Positions 32,682 through 41,316 are shown, counted from the first letter of the stretch. The stretch: DNA of 43,202 nt from Micromonospora sp. KC606 (GCF_004348675.1 NZ_SMKN01000027.1:1-43202); one strand, 5' to 3'. Notes: a model not told the origin generated them from the sequence alone. Made by a program: numbers and translations.

Positions 32682-33398
32682 TCAGGAATGTGGAGTCCGC
32701 ACCTGCTCGAAGTGGAACTCGCGGATGAAGCAGTCTCGTGGTTGACCAACCGCGAAGACCACGCAGTCGATGATCGATCGCGCAGTGAGGTCGCTGTCCG
32801 CCCGCCGCGGCCCGTCCTGAACGAAGTCCGGTGGAAACAGGGAAATCACTCGGATCCCTTCTGGCCGGAGCCGGTGCGACAGAATCTCAGCGAGCCCGGC
32901 GTGGGCATGCTTGGCCGCGTAGAACGCGGGATGCGCGCCCGAACGGCGGTGCCCCGCCTCGCCGCAAGTAGAGATCATGTTGACGATGTCGGGCCGCGAC
33001 GATGCGCGCAGCAGCGGCAACAGATGCTTGGTCAGCAGCACGGTGCCGGTCCCGCCCGCAGCCATCACGCTTTCGATCATGTCGTCCGAGACGTCTACCA
33101 GGTCGTTACCTTCGATGTAGGGGGCACCATTGTTGATCAGCACATCAAGGTGGCCCGTCCGGTTGGCTACGGCCGCGGCGAACCCGCGCACCGAATCCGG
33201 TGCGGCGAGGTCGCAGCGAAACGCATCGGCCCGACCTGCTCCCCGCTGGCTGATCGCATCGGCAACCCGCCGGGCCGCCACCAGGTCACGGGCCGAGAGG
33301 AAGATCTGTGCACCGCGTTCGGCGAACGCCTCGGCCAAAAGCCGACCCGTGCCACGTGCCGCGCCGGTGATGGCGACGCGCAAACCGTCAAGATCCAT
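32682..33398 (-). CDS. Short-chain dehydrogenase/reductase with altered Tyr motif
   Basis: From ATG at 33398 the protein has 238 residues, the classical SDR size. It has the NAD(P) motif AITGAARGTGRLLAEAF, CDLAAPDS, and LDVLINNGAPY in place of the usual NNAG. The catalytic Y-x3-K reads AFYAAKHAHAG: aligned on the Lys, the Tyr position holds Phe and the Tyr is one residue late. It may still be active if the helix is shifted, or it may be a non-catalytic SDR. The Ser strand MISTCGEAG is present. The start is preferred over longer ones that include repeat sequence. Confidence 0.83.
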   Translation of the reverse strand: MDLDGLRVAITGAARGTGRLLAEAFAERGAQIFLSARDLVAARRVADAISQRGAGRADAFRCDLAAPDSVRGFAAAVANRTGHLDVLINNGAPYIEGNDLVDVSDDMIESVMAAGGTGTVLLTKHLLPLLRASSRPDIVNMISTCGEAGHRRSGAHPAFYAAKHAHAGLAEILSHRLRPEGIRVISLFPPDFVQDGPRRADSDLTARSIIDCVVFAVGQPRDCFIREFHFEQVRTPHS

Positions 33399-33516
33399 GG
33401 CCGACAGTGAAGCACCTGAACTCGGCTTGAGGTCAACAGGAACCTGCAGGATCCTGCATCCACTCATCGGCAGGCCCTCGACCAGTGACAGCACCTTACG
33501 GCAGTTCAGGCTGCAG

Positions 33517-33585
33517 ACAGCAAGGACTGCTGGCCACCCAGCGTGACGGCGCCCTGCTGGCCCGCGCGCACGATCGGCGGCATGT
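33517..33585 (+). repeat. 69-bp direct repeat, copy A
   Basis: About 62 of 69 bases match copy B at 35161-35229. The two copies flank the amidase gene in the same orientation. In one frame both encode a similar peptide (QQxLLATxRDxALLARAH, then DRRH), and the differences are mostly conservative there, hinting at a former coding sequence. Confidence 0.8.
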
Positions 33586-33678
33586 CCGGACGTACATTCA
33601 CCCGTCCGGTCTGGGCGGCCGAGGCGGCTCCGAAAGACAAGACTGATCATTTGCCGGCGAAGCCCTTACGTTCGTCGC

Positions 33679-35127
33679 ATGAATGAACCATGGGGCGATA
33701 TGCCGGAGTTGTGGATGCTGAGCGCGTCGGAGTTGGTGCACCGGATCAGAACAGGCGAGGTGTCCAGTCGTGAGGTGGTACAGGCACACCTGCGACGGAT
33801 TGACGAGGTCAATCCCGGCGTGAACGCGCTCACCGTCGTACTCGACGAGCAGGCTCTGGCCGCTGCGGACGCGGTCGACCGGGCATTGCGCTGCGGTGAC
33901 GATCCCGGGCCGCTGTGCGGCGTGCCGATCACGGTGAAGGAGAACGTCGACGTGGCCGGCTCGGCGACCACGCAGGGCATCGCCGCGCTACGCGATGCCA
34001 TCGCGCGACAGGACGCGCCCCACATCGCCCAGCTCCGCGCAGCAGGCGCGATTCCGATCGGCAGGACCAACATGCCGGAGTTCGGGATGCGGTGGCACAC
34101 CACCAACGGGCTGCGTGGGGCGACCCGCAACCCCTGGTCCGCCGAGCACACCCCGGGTGGCTCCAGCGGGGGCGACGCCGCCGCGGTCATCACCGGCATG
34201 GTCCCGCTCGGGCTGGGCAACGACGGCGCGGGCTCGCTGCGTTGGCCGGCGCAGTGCTGCGGCGCGACGGCCCTGAAACCCTCGCTCGGCCGGGTAACGC
34301 AGAGCGGTGGTCGCCAGCCGACGCCGTTCGCGTTCCAACTGCTGGGTGTGCACGGTCCGGTCGCGCGCCACGTCGAGGACCTCCGCCTGGCCTTCACGCA
34401 CATGTGCGCGAACGACGGAGGCGACCCGTGGCACGCACCGGTACCGCTCAACGGACCGCCCGTGCCACCGCCCATCCGGGTGTCCCTGGTCACCGCACCA
34501 GGCGGGACCGACGTCCACCCAGCGGTGCGGTACGCGCTGCGACGGGCAGCCGACCTGCTCACCGACGCCGGCTACGTCGTCGAGGAGCACGACGCCCCCG
34601 CGCTGGAGCGCGCGGGTGAGATCTACACCCAAATCATGTCGAGCTACGGCCGCGTCCACCGGGTGCAGCCTCCCGTGCAGACGGTCGCCTCCGACGAGTT
34701 CGCCCGATTCTGGCAAGCCTATGAACCAACCTGGACCCGGGCGGGGGGCGAGCCGGCGTTTGACCCGATGATGGAGCGAGCCGCCATCGCCCGCGCCTGG
34801 AACGACTGGCTTGGCCGAGCACCTCTGGTGCTGGCCCCGATCCGCACCCAGCCGGCGTTCCGGCTCGGACGCGACCTCGACCCCGCGTGGCTGTCCGACT
34901 TTCCCGCCACGATGCGGATGGCCGTGGCCGTGAACCTGCTCGGACTACCCGCCGTCGCGATCCCGACCGGGGAAACCGACGGCCTCCCGCACGCCGTACA
35001 GATCATCGGACCACGCTTCCGAGAGGACCTCTGCCTTGACGCGGCCGCAGCGATCGAAGCGCGCATCCCGCCCCTCGCACCGATCGACCCGCACACGGAT
35101 CCGGCATCAATCTCCTCGGCAACGTAG
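33679..35127 (+). CDS. Amidase-signature hydrolase
   Basis: The protein has 482 residues, normal for the family. The catalytic Lys lies in PITVKENVDVAG, the cis-Ser in HTPGGSSGGDAAAV, and the nucleophile Ser in GNDGAGSLRWPAQ; the family consensus there is GTDxGGSxRxPA, so Ala replaces one Gly. The C-terminal NLLGLPAVAIPTG closes the fold. It hydrolyses amides or, in relatives, nitrile-derived amides or carbamates; substrate unknown. It is bracketed by a direct repeat, so it may have been gained as a unit. Confidence 0.9.
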   Translation: MNEPWGDMPELWMLSASELVHRIRTGEVSSREVVQAHLRRIDEVNPGVNALTVVLDEQALAAADAVDRALRCGDDPGPLCGVPITVKENVDVAGSATTQGIAALRDAIARQDAPHIAQLRAAGAIPIGRTNMPEFGMRWHTTNGLRGATRNPWSAEHTPGGSSGGDAAAVITGMVPLGLGNDGAGSLRWPAQCCGATALKPSLGRVTQSGGRQPTPFAFQLLGVHGPVARHVEDLRLAFTHMCANDGGDPWHAPVPLNGPPVPPPIRVSLVTAPGGTDVHPAVRYALRRAADLLTDAGYVVEEHDAPALERAGEIYTQIMSSYGRVHRVQPPVQTVASDEFARFWQAYEPTWTRAGGEPAFDPMMERAAIARAWNDWLGRAPLVLAPIRTQPAFRLGRDLDPAWLSDFPATMRMAVAVNLLGLPAVAIPTGETDGLPHAVQIIGPRFREDLCLDAAAAIEARIPPLAPIDPHTDPASISSAT

Positions 35128-35160
35128 CGACATCCGCTCGTCGGCGGTTAAGGCCGCAGG

Positions 35161-35229
35161 ACAGCAACGACTGCTGGCCACCCATCGCGACGCCGCTCTG
35201 CTGGCCCGCGCGCACGATCGGCGACATCT
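35161..35229 (+). repeat. 69-bp direct repeat, copy B
   Basis: The partner of the repeat at 33517-33585, located between the amidase and the GNAT gene. There are no inverted ends or transposase, so it is not an insertion sequence by itself. Confidence 0.8.
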
Positions 35230-35367
35230 GCGTGTATCCGGTGGCGCCCGATCAACGTGCGACTCGCGGCTGCTTGCTGGAACCTGTCTGACGAATCAGC
35301 TGGGCGGGCTCGCGGAGCCAGAGGATCAAGGAGAGCGGGAGAAGTCTGGCGCGGTAGTTTGGCGAGC

Positions 35368-35820
35368 ATGGCGGACTGGGAGATCCGACCGGCCTCGGTG
35401 GCGGACATCGAGGCGGTGGCCGAGTTGCGGACCGTGGTGCTGCGGGCGGATCTGGAGCGGCTCGGACGGTATGACGAGCAGCGTGTGCGGCAGCGATTGC
35501 GGGACGGGTTCGGGCCGGCGCACACCTGGGTCATCGAGGTGGGCGCCGCGTTCGCCGGCTGCGTGTCGCTACGGCCGGCCGAGGACGCCCACTGGCTGGA
35601 GCACTTTTACCTGGCCCCGCACCTTCAGGGCAGGGGCATCGGTGCGGACGTGCTGCGTGGGCTGCTGGAGCAGTGCGACCGTGGTGGCATTTTGGTACGG
35701 CTGAACGTGCTGCAGGGCAGCCCGGCTCGGCGGCTGTACGAACGGCACGGGTTCAGACTCGAAACCGAGGATCCAGTGGACGTGTTCATGGTGCGCGAGC
35801 CGATCCTGGGCCATACGTGA
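35368..35820 (+). CDS. GNAT-family acetyltransferase
   Basis: From ATG at 35368 the protein has 150 residues with a complete GNAT fold: WEIRPASVADIEAVAELR at the start, EHFYLAPHLQGRGIGADVL as the acetyl-CoA loop and ARRLYERHGFRLETED near the end. The acceptor cannot be predicted. It stands alone between the amidase and an IS relic. Confidence 0.9.
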   Translation: MADWEIRPASVADIEAVAELRTVVLRADLERLGRYDEQRVRQRLRDGFGPAHTWVIEVGAAFAGCVSLRPAEDAHWLEHFYLAPHLQGRGIGADVLRGLLEQCDRGGILVRLNVLQGSPARRLYERHGFRLETEDPVDVFMVREPILGHT

Positions 35821-35829
35821 CAAATGATC

Positions 35830-36658
35830 AAGGTGCGGGACGGGGGTGCCGTGGAAGACCTTGCCGAGATCGGTGACGTCGTCGACGTTGCTGCACCTGC
35901 CCGGCCACAACGACGGTCCGCGCTGCTCGGCGGCAGTGACTTTCGGTGTTTGCGTAGTTTTGGTTTCGGGGTGATCACCGTTCCGGCGGTGTCGGCGCCC
36001 AGTCCTTGGTAGCCGGCGTCGGCGAGGACCTGGACCCCGAGCGGCGCGTGGAGCAGGAGGTCGACAAGGCCGGCGGTCCGGGCCTGGGTGAGGTCGTGCA
36101 TCGAGCCCGGCCGGGTTTCGCCGCAGAACAGCAGCCGACCGGCCGGATCGCAGATCACCAGGGCTTTCATCGTGTTCACCCCGGGCCTTTCCGGACACGA
36201 AACGGTCTCTACCCGCTCGGCCCTCGGCCCCCGCACCTCGGTGGCGTCCATCAACGCCCGCGGGTGGTGACCCAGGCACCGACCACGTCGGCGAGAGTAC
36301 GCAGCCGCACGCCGTCGCGCACCCGGCAACCCCGCTCGGCCAGCAGCGGCCGCACCTCGGGGACACTGCGGCTTACCGTCGAGCGGTGCACCCCGAACCA
36401 GGCGGCTACCACGTCATATGTCAGCCCATGCCGCAGGTGCACCAGCGTGGCCAGCAGGCGGTCGGTGAACCCGAATCGGTGCTTCGCACCCGCGCCGCCG
36501 CGGCGACGACGCGTTCGCGCGGCGGGCCGGTCACGATGGCGGGCCTGCCACCGGGGTGCCAGTTCCGCGACCAGGCCCGCTATCACCTGCCGGGACAGGC
36601 CTGTCATCCGAGAGTTCGTCAGGATCGCAGCGCCACCCGTGGCACGAACAACGATCAT
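35830..36658 (-). pseudogene. IS5-family transposase relic (DDE_Tnp_4 type)
   Basis: The N-terminal part (36658 down to about 36265) has a helix-turn-helix region, RFGFTDRLLATLVHLRHGL and FGVHRSTVSRSVPEV. A frameshift near 36265 leads to the catalytic part DATEVRGP, ICDPAGRLLFCGETRPGS, HDLTQAR and LADAGYQGLG. The C-terminus beyond about 35935 no longer resembles a transposase. No terminal repeats were found. It is an old, inactive element. Confidence 0.8.
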
Positions 36659-36659
36659 C

Positions 36660-36881
36660 GATGCTCAAGGACTCGCAACGTGCACGAGGTCGTTAGTCAC
36701 GAGCCCGTAAGGCCAACTTTCCTCCACAAATGCGCTCGATCGTTCGACGGGTCAATAGCTGATCAGCATTGTGCCGGCGACCTACCCACTTCCTCGGCTT
36801 TCACAACAAGGGGATGCGTAGACGGGGAACGGACGACGTTGCGCCGAAATCTGTGAGAGCTGGGCGACGAGATCCCGCCGA
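36660..36881. other. Gap next to IS701 with no gene
   Basis: The stretch is less GC-rich than its surroundings and contains no open frame or RNA that I recognise. It ends at the IS701 target site. Confidence 0.4.
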
Positions 36882-36885
36882 CTAG
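36882..36885. repeat. IS701 target-site duplication, left (CTAG)
   Basis: CTAG directly abuts the left terminal repeat and is repeated at 38318-38321. Duplication of a 4-bp CTAG-like target is usual for the IS701 family. Confidence 0.8.
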
Positions 36886-38317
36886 TAGTGCTTTGTTAGG
36901 TTCTATGTCGTTGGTTGCGGTGTAACGGTTTCACGGGTTGGTGGCAGGTGATGCAGGCGCCGGTCCAGGTCGCGAGGAGTCGTTGCAGCTCGCGGATGAC
37001 GGTGTAGAGGGTCAGGCCGGCGCAGCCGCTTTTGGGTCCAGGCGCAGTTCGGTGATGAACAGATGCGTGGCGGTGACCAGGGTGACGTGGCGGTGCCAGC
37101 CGATCCAGGAGCGGCCTTCGAAGTGGTCCAGACCGAGGCCGGTTTTCAGCTCGCGGTAGTCGTGTTCGATGCGCCAGCGGATTTTGCCGTAGCGGACCAG
37201 GTCGGTGTGGCTGGTCGCTTCGGGAAGGCTGGACAGCCAGTATTTGACCGGCTCGGCCTGGTCGTCGGGCCACTGGGCGATCAGCCATCGCTCGGGCAGG
37301 AGCCCGTCCGGGTCACGGGCGACGCGGTGCCCGGCCGGACGCACCCGCAGGAAGACGAACTGGGAGCTCATCGTGCCTTTCGAGCCTTCCCGCCAGGTGA
37401 CAGTCTCCGCGATGTCGCGTCCGGCGCAGCGGACGTGTTCGACCAGGCTGACCGCCGTCTTGGGGTAGCGCGGCTCGGTGCGGGTGGGCGGTCGGCCTCG
37501 CCCGGACCAGACCCGCTCGACTGGCTGCACGCCTGGCTCATGGGCGAGGGCGTCGCCCTTGACCTGCATGATGTAGCCGATCCCACGCTCGTCCAGGGCG
37601 CTGCGGAACTGGCTGTTGTCCCCGTAGCCGGCATCAGCGGCCAGCAGCGGCGGGCGCAGCCCGTGGTCGGCCAGTTCGTCGAGCATCTCCACCACCAGCG
37701 CCCACTTCGGCCGGTGATGCTCGTCCTCGGGGATCCCGCAGCGGGCCCGGCGAGCGGTCACGTCGGGTCGGTCAGCCTCGTCAACGGCTTGGTCGTCCCA
37801 CGACGTCGGGAGAAACAGCCGCCAGTCCAGAGGGCACGACGCGGTGTCGGTGACCGCGTGAACACTCACCCCGATTTGGCAGTTCGCGACCTTGCCGAGG
37901 GTGCCGGAGTACTGCCTGGCCACGCCCGGCGAGCCCTTGCCGTCCTTCGGAAAGCCGGTGTCATCGACCACCCACGCCACTGGCCCGACCACGTCGAGGG
38001 CCCGGCGGGCAAGCCGCATCCGCACCGCCGTGGTGTCCCATGTCGAGGTCGTCACGAACTGCTGCAACCCCTGATGATCCACCCCGAGCCGATCCGCCAT
38101 CGGCTGCATCGACTTGCGCCGCCCGTCCAGCAACAGTCCCCGTAGATACGTCTCACCCTTCACCCGCTGATCCGACCGCACCAACGGGGTGAACACATCC
38201 GCGGCAAACACCTCAAGCCGTTGCCGCACAACGGAAAGCTCGCCAGGGGTCACCCCAACATCCAACTACCCGGACCACTCCAAGCAACCAACGACACGCC
38301 GACCTAACAAAGCACTA
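36886..38317 (-). mobile_element. IS701-family insertion sequence, 1432 bp
   Basis: The ends are a perfect 16-bp inverted repeat, TAGTGCTTTGTTAGGT at 36886-36901 and its complement at 38302-38317, flanked by CTAG on both sides. The single transposase gene reads on the minus strand. Perfect ends and an identical target duplication mean recent insertion. It lies 9 bp from the stop of the LysE gene and does not break it. Confidence 0.93.
37012..38253 (-). CDS. IS701-family transposase
   Basis: From GTG at 38253 the protein has 413 residues; an in-frame TTG at 38265 would add four. It has the IS701 DDE core: AWVVDDTGFPKDGKGSPGV with the first Asp, ALVVEMLDELADHG and LLAADAGYGD with the second, and RWRIEHDYRELKTGLGLDHF with the Glu. 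It cuts and joins the element's ends. The frame ends LRLDPKAAAPA. A one-base backward slip at the AAAA just before would continue GLTLYTVIRELQRLLATW for about 45 residues, which looks like a genuine C-terminus. Thus the protein is either slightly truncated by mutation or extended by frameshifting. Confidence 0.92.
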   Translation of the reverse strand: MTPGELSVVRQRLEVFAADVFTPLVRSDQRVKGETYLRGLLLDGRRKSMQPMADRLGVDHQGLQQFVTTSTWDTTAVRMRLARRALDVVGPVAWVVDDTGFPKDGKGSPGVARQYSGTLGKVANCQIGVSVHAVTDTASCPLDWRLFLPTSWDDQAVDEADRPDVTARRARCGIPEDEHHRPKWALVVEMLDELADHGLRPPLLAADAGYGDNSQFRSALDERGIGYIMQVKGDALAHEPGVQPVERVWSGRGRPPTRTEPRYPKTAVSLVEHVRCAGRDIAETVTWREGSKGTMSSQFVFLRVRPAGHRVARDPDGLLPERWLIAQWPDDQAEPVKYWLSSLPEATSHTDLVRYGKIRWRIEHDYRELKTGLGLDHFEGRSWIGWHRHVTLVTATHLFITELRLDPKAAAPA

Positions 38318-38321
38318 CTAG
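38318..38321. repeat. IS701 target-site duplication, right (CTAG)
   Basis: Matches the CTAG at 36882-36885 on the other side of the element. Confidence 0.8.
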
Positions 38322-38326
38322 TTGGC

Positions 38327-38971
38327 CTAGTCCTTGCGGCCGCTGACGGCCAAACCGACGCCGAGCCCGACCATCGTGAGACCCGCCGCGCCGCCAACCA
38401 GGTCCAGGTGCCGGGCCGAGCGGGCGAACCAGGACCGGACCGTACCCGCCGCCACGCCCCAGACGGAATCCATCGCCAGGGCGATCACGGCGAACACCGC
38501 GCCCAGGACCACCATCTGAAGGCTGGCATGCCCGGCAGACGGATCGACGAACTGCGGCAGGATCGCCGCGAAGAACACCACCGTCTTCGGGTTCGTCACG
38601 CCAACGATGAAGCCCTGCACCAGCGTGCGCCCGCCACCGATCGGGGCCGCCTGCGCCTCAAAGGCCTCCCGCAGCGCCCGACGATGCCGGATCGCCTGGA
38701 CGCCGAGGTAGATCAGGTATGCGGCACCGGCAAGTTTGATCACGGTGTAGACCACGGCGGAGGTCTGGACGATGGCGCCGACACCGACACCGACAGCGAC
38801 GGCCGTGGCCGCGGTGAAGCTGCCAACCGCCCCGCCAACGACGCTCGTCAACGCGACCCGTCGGCCGTACGCCAGGGCGCGGCTGATTGCGAACAGCACC
38901 GCAGGACCCGGGATGACGATCAGTACGAACGATGCGAGCGCGAAGGCCGCCAGACGATCGGGCGATGGCAT
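38327..38971 (-). CDS. LysE/RhtB-family exporter
   Basis: The protein has 214 residues with six hydrophobic segments and the family motifs FVLIVIPGPAVLFAISRAL in helix 1, GAAYLIYLGVQAIRHRR in the middle and GVTNPKTVVFFAAILPQFV, whose NPK-x-x-xFF is diagnostic. It would export amino acids or similar small metabolites from the cytoplasm. The start is ATG at 38971. The IS701 element sits 9 bp downstream of its stop and may have removed its natural terminator. Confidence 0.92.
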   Translation of the reverse strand: MPSPDRLAAFALASFVLIVIPGPAVLFAISRALAYGRRVALTSVVGGAVGSFTAATAVAVGVGVGAIVQTSAVVYTVIKLAGAAYLIYLGVQAIRHRRALREAFEAQAAPIGGGRTLVQGFIVGVTNPKTVVFFAAILPQFVDPSAGHASLQMVVLGAVFAVIALAMDSVWGVAAGTVRSWFARSARHLDLVGGAAGLTMVGLGVGLAVSGRKD

Positions 38972-38988
38972 GCGGCCAGGCTAGACGA

Positions 38989-39045
38989 TCAGGCAACCTG
39001 CTCGGCAGGGCGCTCGACGAGATGGCCGTTGACGAAGGTGGCATG
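38989..39045 (-). pseudogene. C-terminal 18 codons of a lost gene
   Basis: The minus strand reads HATFVNGHLVERPAEQVA and a stop. The rest of the gene is replaced by an oppositely oriented membrane-protein fragment. The family cannot be named from so short a piece. Confidence 0.35.
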
Positions 39046-39688
39046 TGCACAGGGCGCCGGCACGGCGGCCGCCGTCCGCGATCTCGCCCCCCTGCCCGCC
39101 GACGTCCCGCGCGGTGCCGGCCTGGCCGCCGGAGCCCTGCCCCTGGTCATGGGCGGCCTACTCGGCGCGCTGCTGCTGACCAGACTCGTCCACGGCATCA
39201 CCCGCCGGATCACCGCGGCGCTCGCCTTCGCGATCACCGGCGGCTTGGCCGTGGCAGCGATCCTGCAGTTCTGGCTCGGCTCGCTCGACGGCTTCTACAT
39301 GGCCAACAGCGGCGCTATCGCCCTGGCCATCGCGGCCACCTCCATGAGCATCCTCGGGCTGGAGTCACTGCTCGGGTACGCCGGCCTCGGGCTCGGTGCC
39401 GCCGCCATGATGCTCGTCGGCAACCCCCTGTCAGGTGTCGCGACCGCACCCGAAATGCTGCCCGGCTGGTCCGGCACACTCGGCCAGATGCTGCCGCCCG
39501 GGGCCGGTGGCCAGTTGCTGCGCTCCACCGCCTTCTTCGACGGCCACGGCGCCACCCACTCCATCATCGTCCTGACCACCTGGCTCGCCCTCGGTGTCAT
39601 GCTGTGTCTGGCCAGCGGCCTGCGCACCGGCCGCACCACCGGCGTCACCGGCATGGCCGCTCAGCAGGCAGCGCGCGGGACAGTCTGA
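39046..39688 (+). pseudogene. 5'-truncated membrane protein
   Basis: The frame encodes about 210 residues with five or six hydrophobic segments (LAAGALPLVMGGLLGALLL, AFAITGGLAVAAILQFWL, LALAIAATSMSI-like stretch, ITHSIIVL-like end) and the soluble link MLPGWSGTLGQMLPPGAGG. The N-terminal part, which in such ABC-2/YhgE-type permeases contains a first helix and a large outer domain, is missing. A GTG at 39038 could start translation but lacks a binding site. It faces the remnant of another gene at about 39045, indicating a deletion junction. Confidence 0.55.
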
Positions 39689-39778
39689 GCACCAGACAGA
39701 AGCATTCGCCAAACCCCGACCGCCATCGGCGTCGAGGCCTCGTGGTTCTCTGCCCCCGCATCTGGCAAAGCATGAAAG

Positions 39779-39919
39779 CACGACGTGCACAGCGCCCGCG
39801 ACGGGCAATGGGTGTCGCTCGGCGACATCCTCCTGGTCGCGGGCACGGCCACCATCGACCTGACCAACTCCGCCGACGGGTACGTCGTCGCCGGCGCCGT
39901 GCGGAACCTTCCCCGATAG
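39779..39919 (+). pseudogene. Golvesin-C-like domain relic
   Basis: The 46 codons read HDVHSARDGQWVSLGDILLV, then TATIDLTNSADGYVVAGAV and a stop at 39919. This is the last part of the golvesin C-terminal-like beta domain found on secreted hydrolases. No upstream part or start survives. Confidence 0.5.
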
Positions 39920-40007
39920 CGCGCCGTGCTGTGAACTGGGCTATTGCCGTTCATGGGCTGCCGGGGTGTCTCGTCTGCTGTTAGTGAACCCAACGAACGG
40001 AGTTGTC

Positions 40008-40952
40008 ATGAAGATCTTTGTTGCCGGCGCGTCCGGCGCGATCGGCAGCCACCTCGTTCTCCAGCTCGTGGCACGCGGCCACGAGGTCGTCGGCACGACC
40101 CGCTCCGCGGGCAAGACCGGCGCGTTACGTGCGCTCGGCGCCGAGTCGGTCGTGGTCAACGCGCTCGACCCTGAGGCCGTGGCCGACGCCGTGGCCAAGG
40201 CCGAGCCCGAGGTAGTCGTCCACCAGCTCACCGCGATTGGCGGACGGCCGACCTTTCGAGAAGCCAAGCGAATGGCGGCTGCCACCAACCGGCTACGCAC
40301 CGAAGGCACCGACCACCTGCTGGCCGCCGCGCACGCCGTGGGCGTGCGCACGTTCGTGGCGCAAAGCAACGCCGTCTGGGTGGAACGAACCGGCGGGCTG
40401 GTCACCGACGAGAACGGCCGACTCGATCCGAACCCGCCCAAGGACGCCGATCCGTTGGTGAGCGCACTACGCCACCTGGAGGAAGCGGTGACCGGCATCA
40501 GCTGGGCCGACGGCATCGCGCTTCGCTACGGCAACTTCTATGGCCCAGGAACCGGGGTCGAGACCGCGCCGGGTGCCGTCATGGCCGAACTGATCCGCAA
40601 GCGAATTGTCCCGATCATCGGCGGCGGCGGCGGGATGACGTCATGGGTGCATATCACCGATGCCGCCTCGGCCACGGTCGCGGCCATCGAGCGCGGCAAG
40701 CCAGGGATCTACCACGTCGCCGATGACGAGCCGGCGCCGGCGCGCGATGTCCTGTCGGCCCTTGCCCGGGCGCTCGGCGCCAAGCCACCACGCCGGTTAC
40801 CGGCCTGGCTGGTCCGATTGGTGGCCGGCCAAGCCCCGGTGCACATGATGACGCAGGCTTGCGGGATCTCCAGCGAGAAGATCAAACGCGAGCTGGGCTG
40901 GACGCCGCGATACCCGAGCTGGCGATCCGGCTTTACGGAGGGATTGCGATAG
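40008..40952 (+). CDS. NAD-dependent epimerase/dehydratase (extended SDR)
   Basis: From ATG at 40008 (ACGGAG upstream) the protein has 314 residues. It has the Rossmann motif FVAGASGAIGSHLVLQL at 4-20, the strand FVAQSNAVWVER, GIALRYGNFYGPGTG in the substrate region and TSWVHITDAASATV. The usual active-site Y-x3-K is not evident, which fits the atypical extended SDR branch. The substrate, a nucleotide sugar or other small molecule, is unknown. No operon partner is present. Confidence 0.87.
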   Translation: MKIFVAGASGAIGSHLVLQLVARGHEVVGTTRSAGKTGALRALGAESVVVNALDPEAVADAVAKAEPEVVVHQLTAIGGRPTFREAKRMAAATNRLRTEGTDHLLAAAHAVGVRTFVAQSNAVWVERTGGLVTDENGRLDPNPPKDADPLVSALRHLEEAVTGISWADGIALRYGNFYGPGTGVETAPGAVMAELIRKRIVPIIGGGGGMTSWVHITDAASATVAAIERGKPGIYHVADDEPAPARDVLSALARALGAKPPRRLPAWLVRLVAGQAPVHMMTQACGISSEKIKRELGWTPRYPSWRSGFTEGLR

Positions 40953-40958
40953 CACCAG

Positions 40959-41021
40959 CTGCCCTCCTCGAAGCTGTACGGCGACCTGCGACCGCGGGCG
41001 TTCACCATCGCCTACCGGTAG
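40959..41021 (+). pseudogene. Fragment of an ECF sigma factor N-terminus
   Basis: Twenty codons reading LPSSKLYGDLRPRAFTIAYR end in a stop. LRPRAF-x-IAYR is typical of region 2.1 of ECF sigma factors such as SigJ, where RMLGS normally follows. Nothing else of the gene remains. The following sequence to 41160 shows no gene. Confidence 0.35.
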
Positions 41022-41220
41022 CCAGAGCAAGGTAATGCTGGCGATGACGCGCGCCACCAGGGCGACGGTGCCGGTGCGCCAGGGGGTCAGCTTGGGGCAA
41101 TGCAGCGACGACCGCCTCGTGCGCGATCAGGGATTTGGTGATGGGCTGACCGCGAACGGTAGACCGTTTTGCGATACATAGGAAGATTTAATGTGTTTTG
41201 GCATCATTACGGCCCTAGAT

Positions 41221-41298
41221 GTGCGAAAGTCCGATTGGAGGCAGTGCAGTCCGGTGTGAGTCCGGCTGCTGTCTCGGCAGCGCCCGCCGGAGACGCAC
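41221..41298 (+). ncRNA. Structured leader resembling a cobalamin riboswitch core
   Basis: GTGCG (41221-41225) pairs with CGCAC (41294-41298), and TCCG (41230-41233) with CGGA (41288-41291), closing a compact element. Inside, GCAG (41246-41249) pairs with CTGC (41266-41269) around the hairpin CCGG-TGTGAGT-CCGG (41251-41265). That hairpin, the following CTGTCTCGGCAGCG and the 3' GCCGGAGACGCAC resemble the conserved hairpin, the GC-box and the B12 box of cobalamin riboswitches, but the element is much shorter. It ends 18 bases before the start codon of the surface protein. Confidence 0.45.
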
Positions 41299-41316
41299 CA
41301 TGAAGGGGCCATAATC

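Noticed and set aside
33517..35229. Composite transposon around the amidase
   Set aside because: The repeats have no inverted ends, no transposase and no target duplication.
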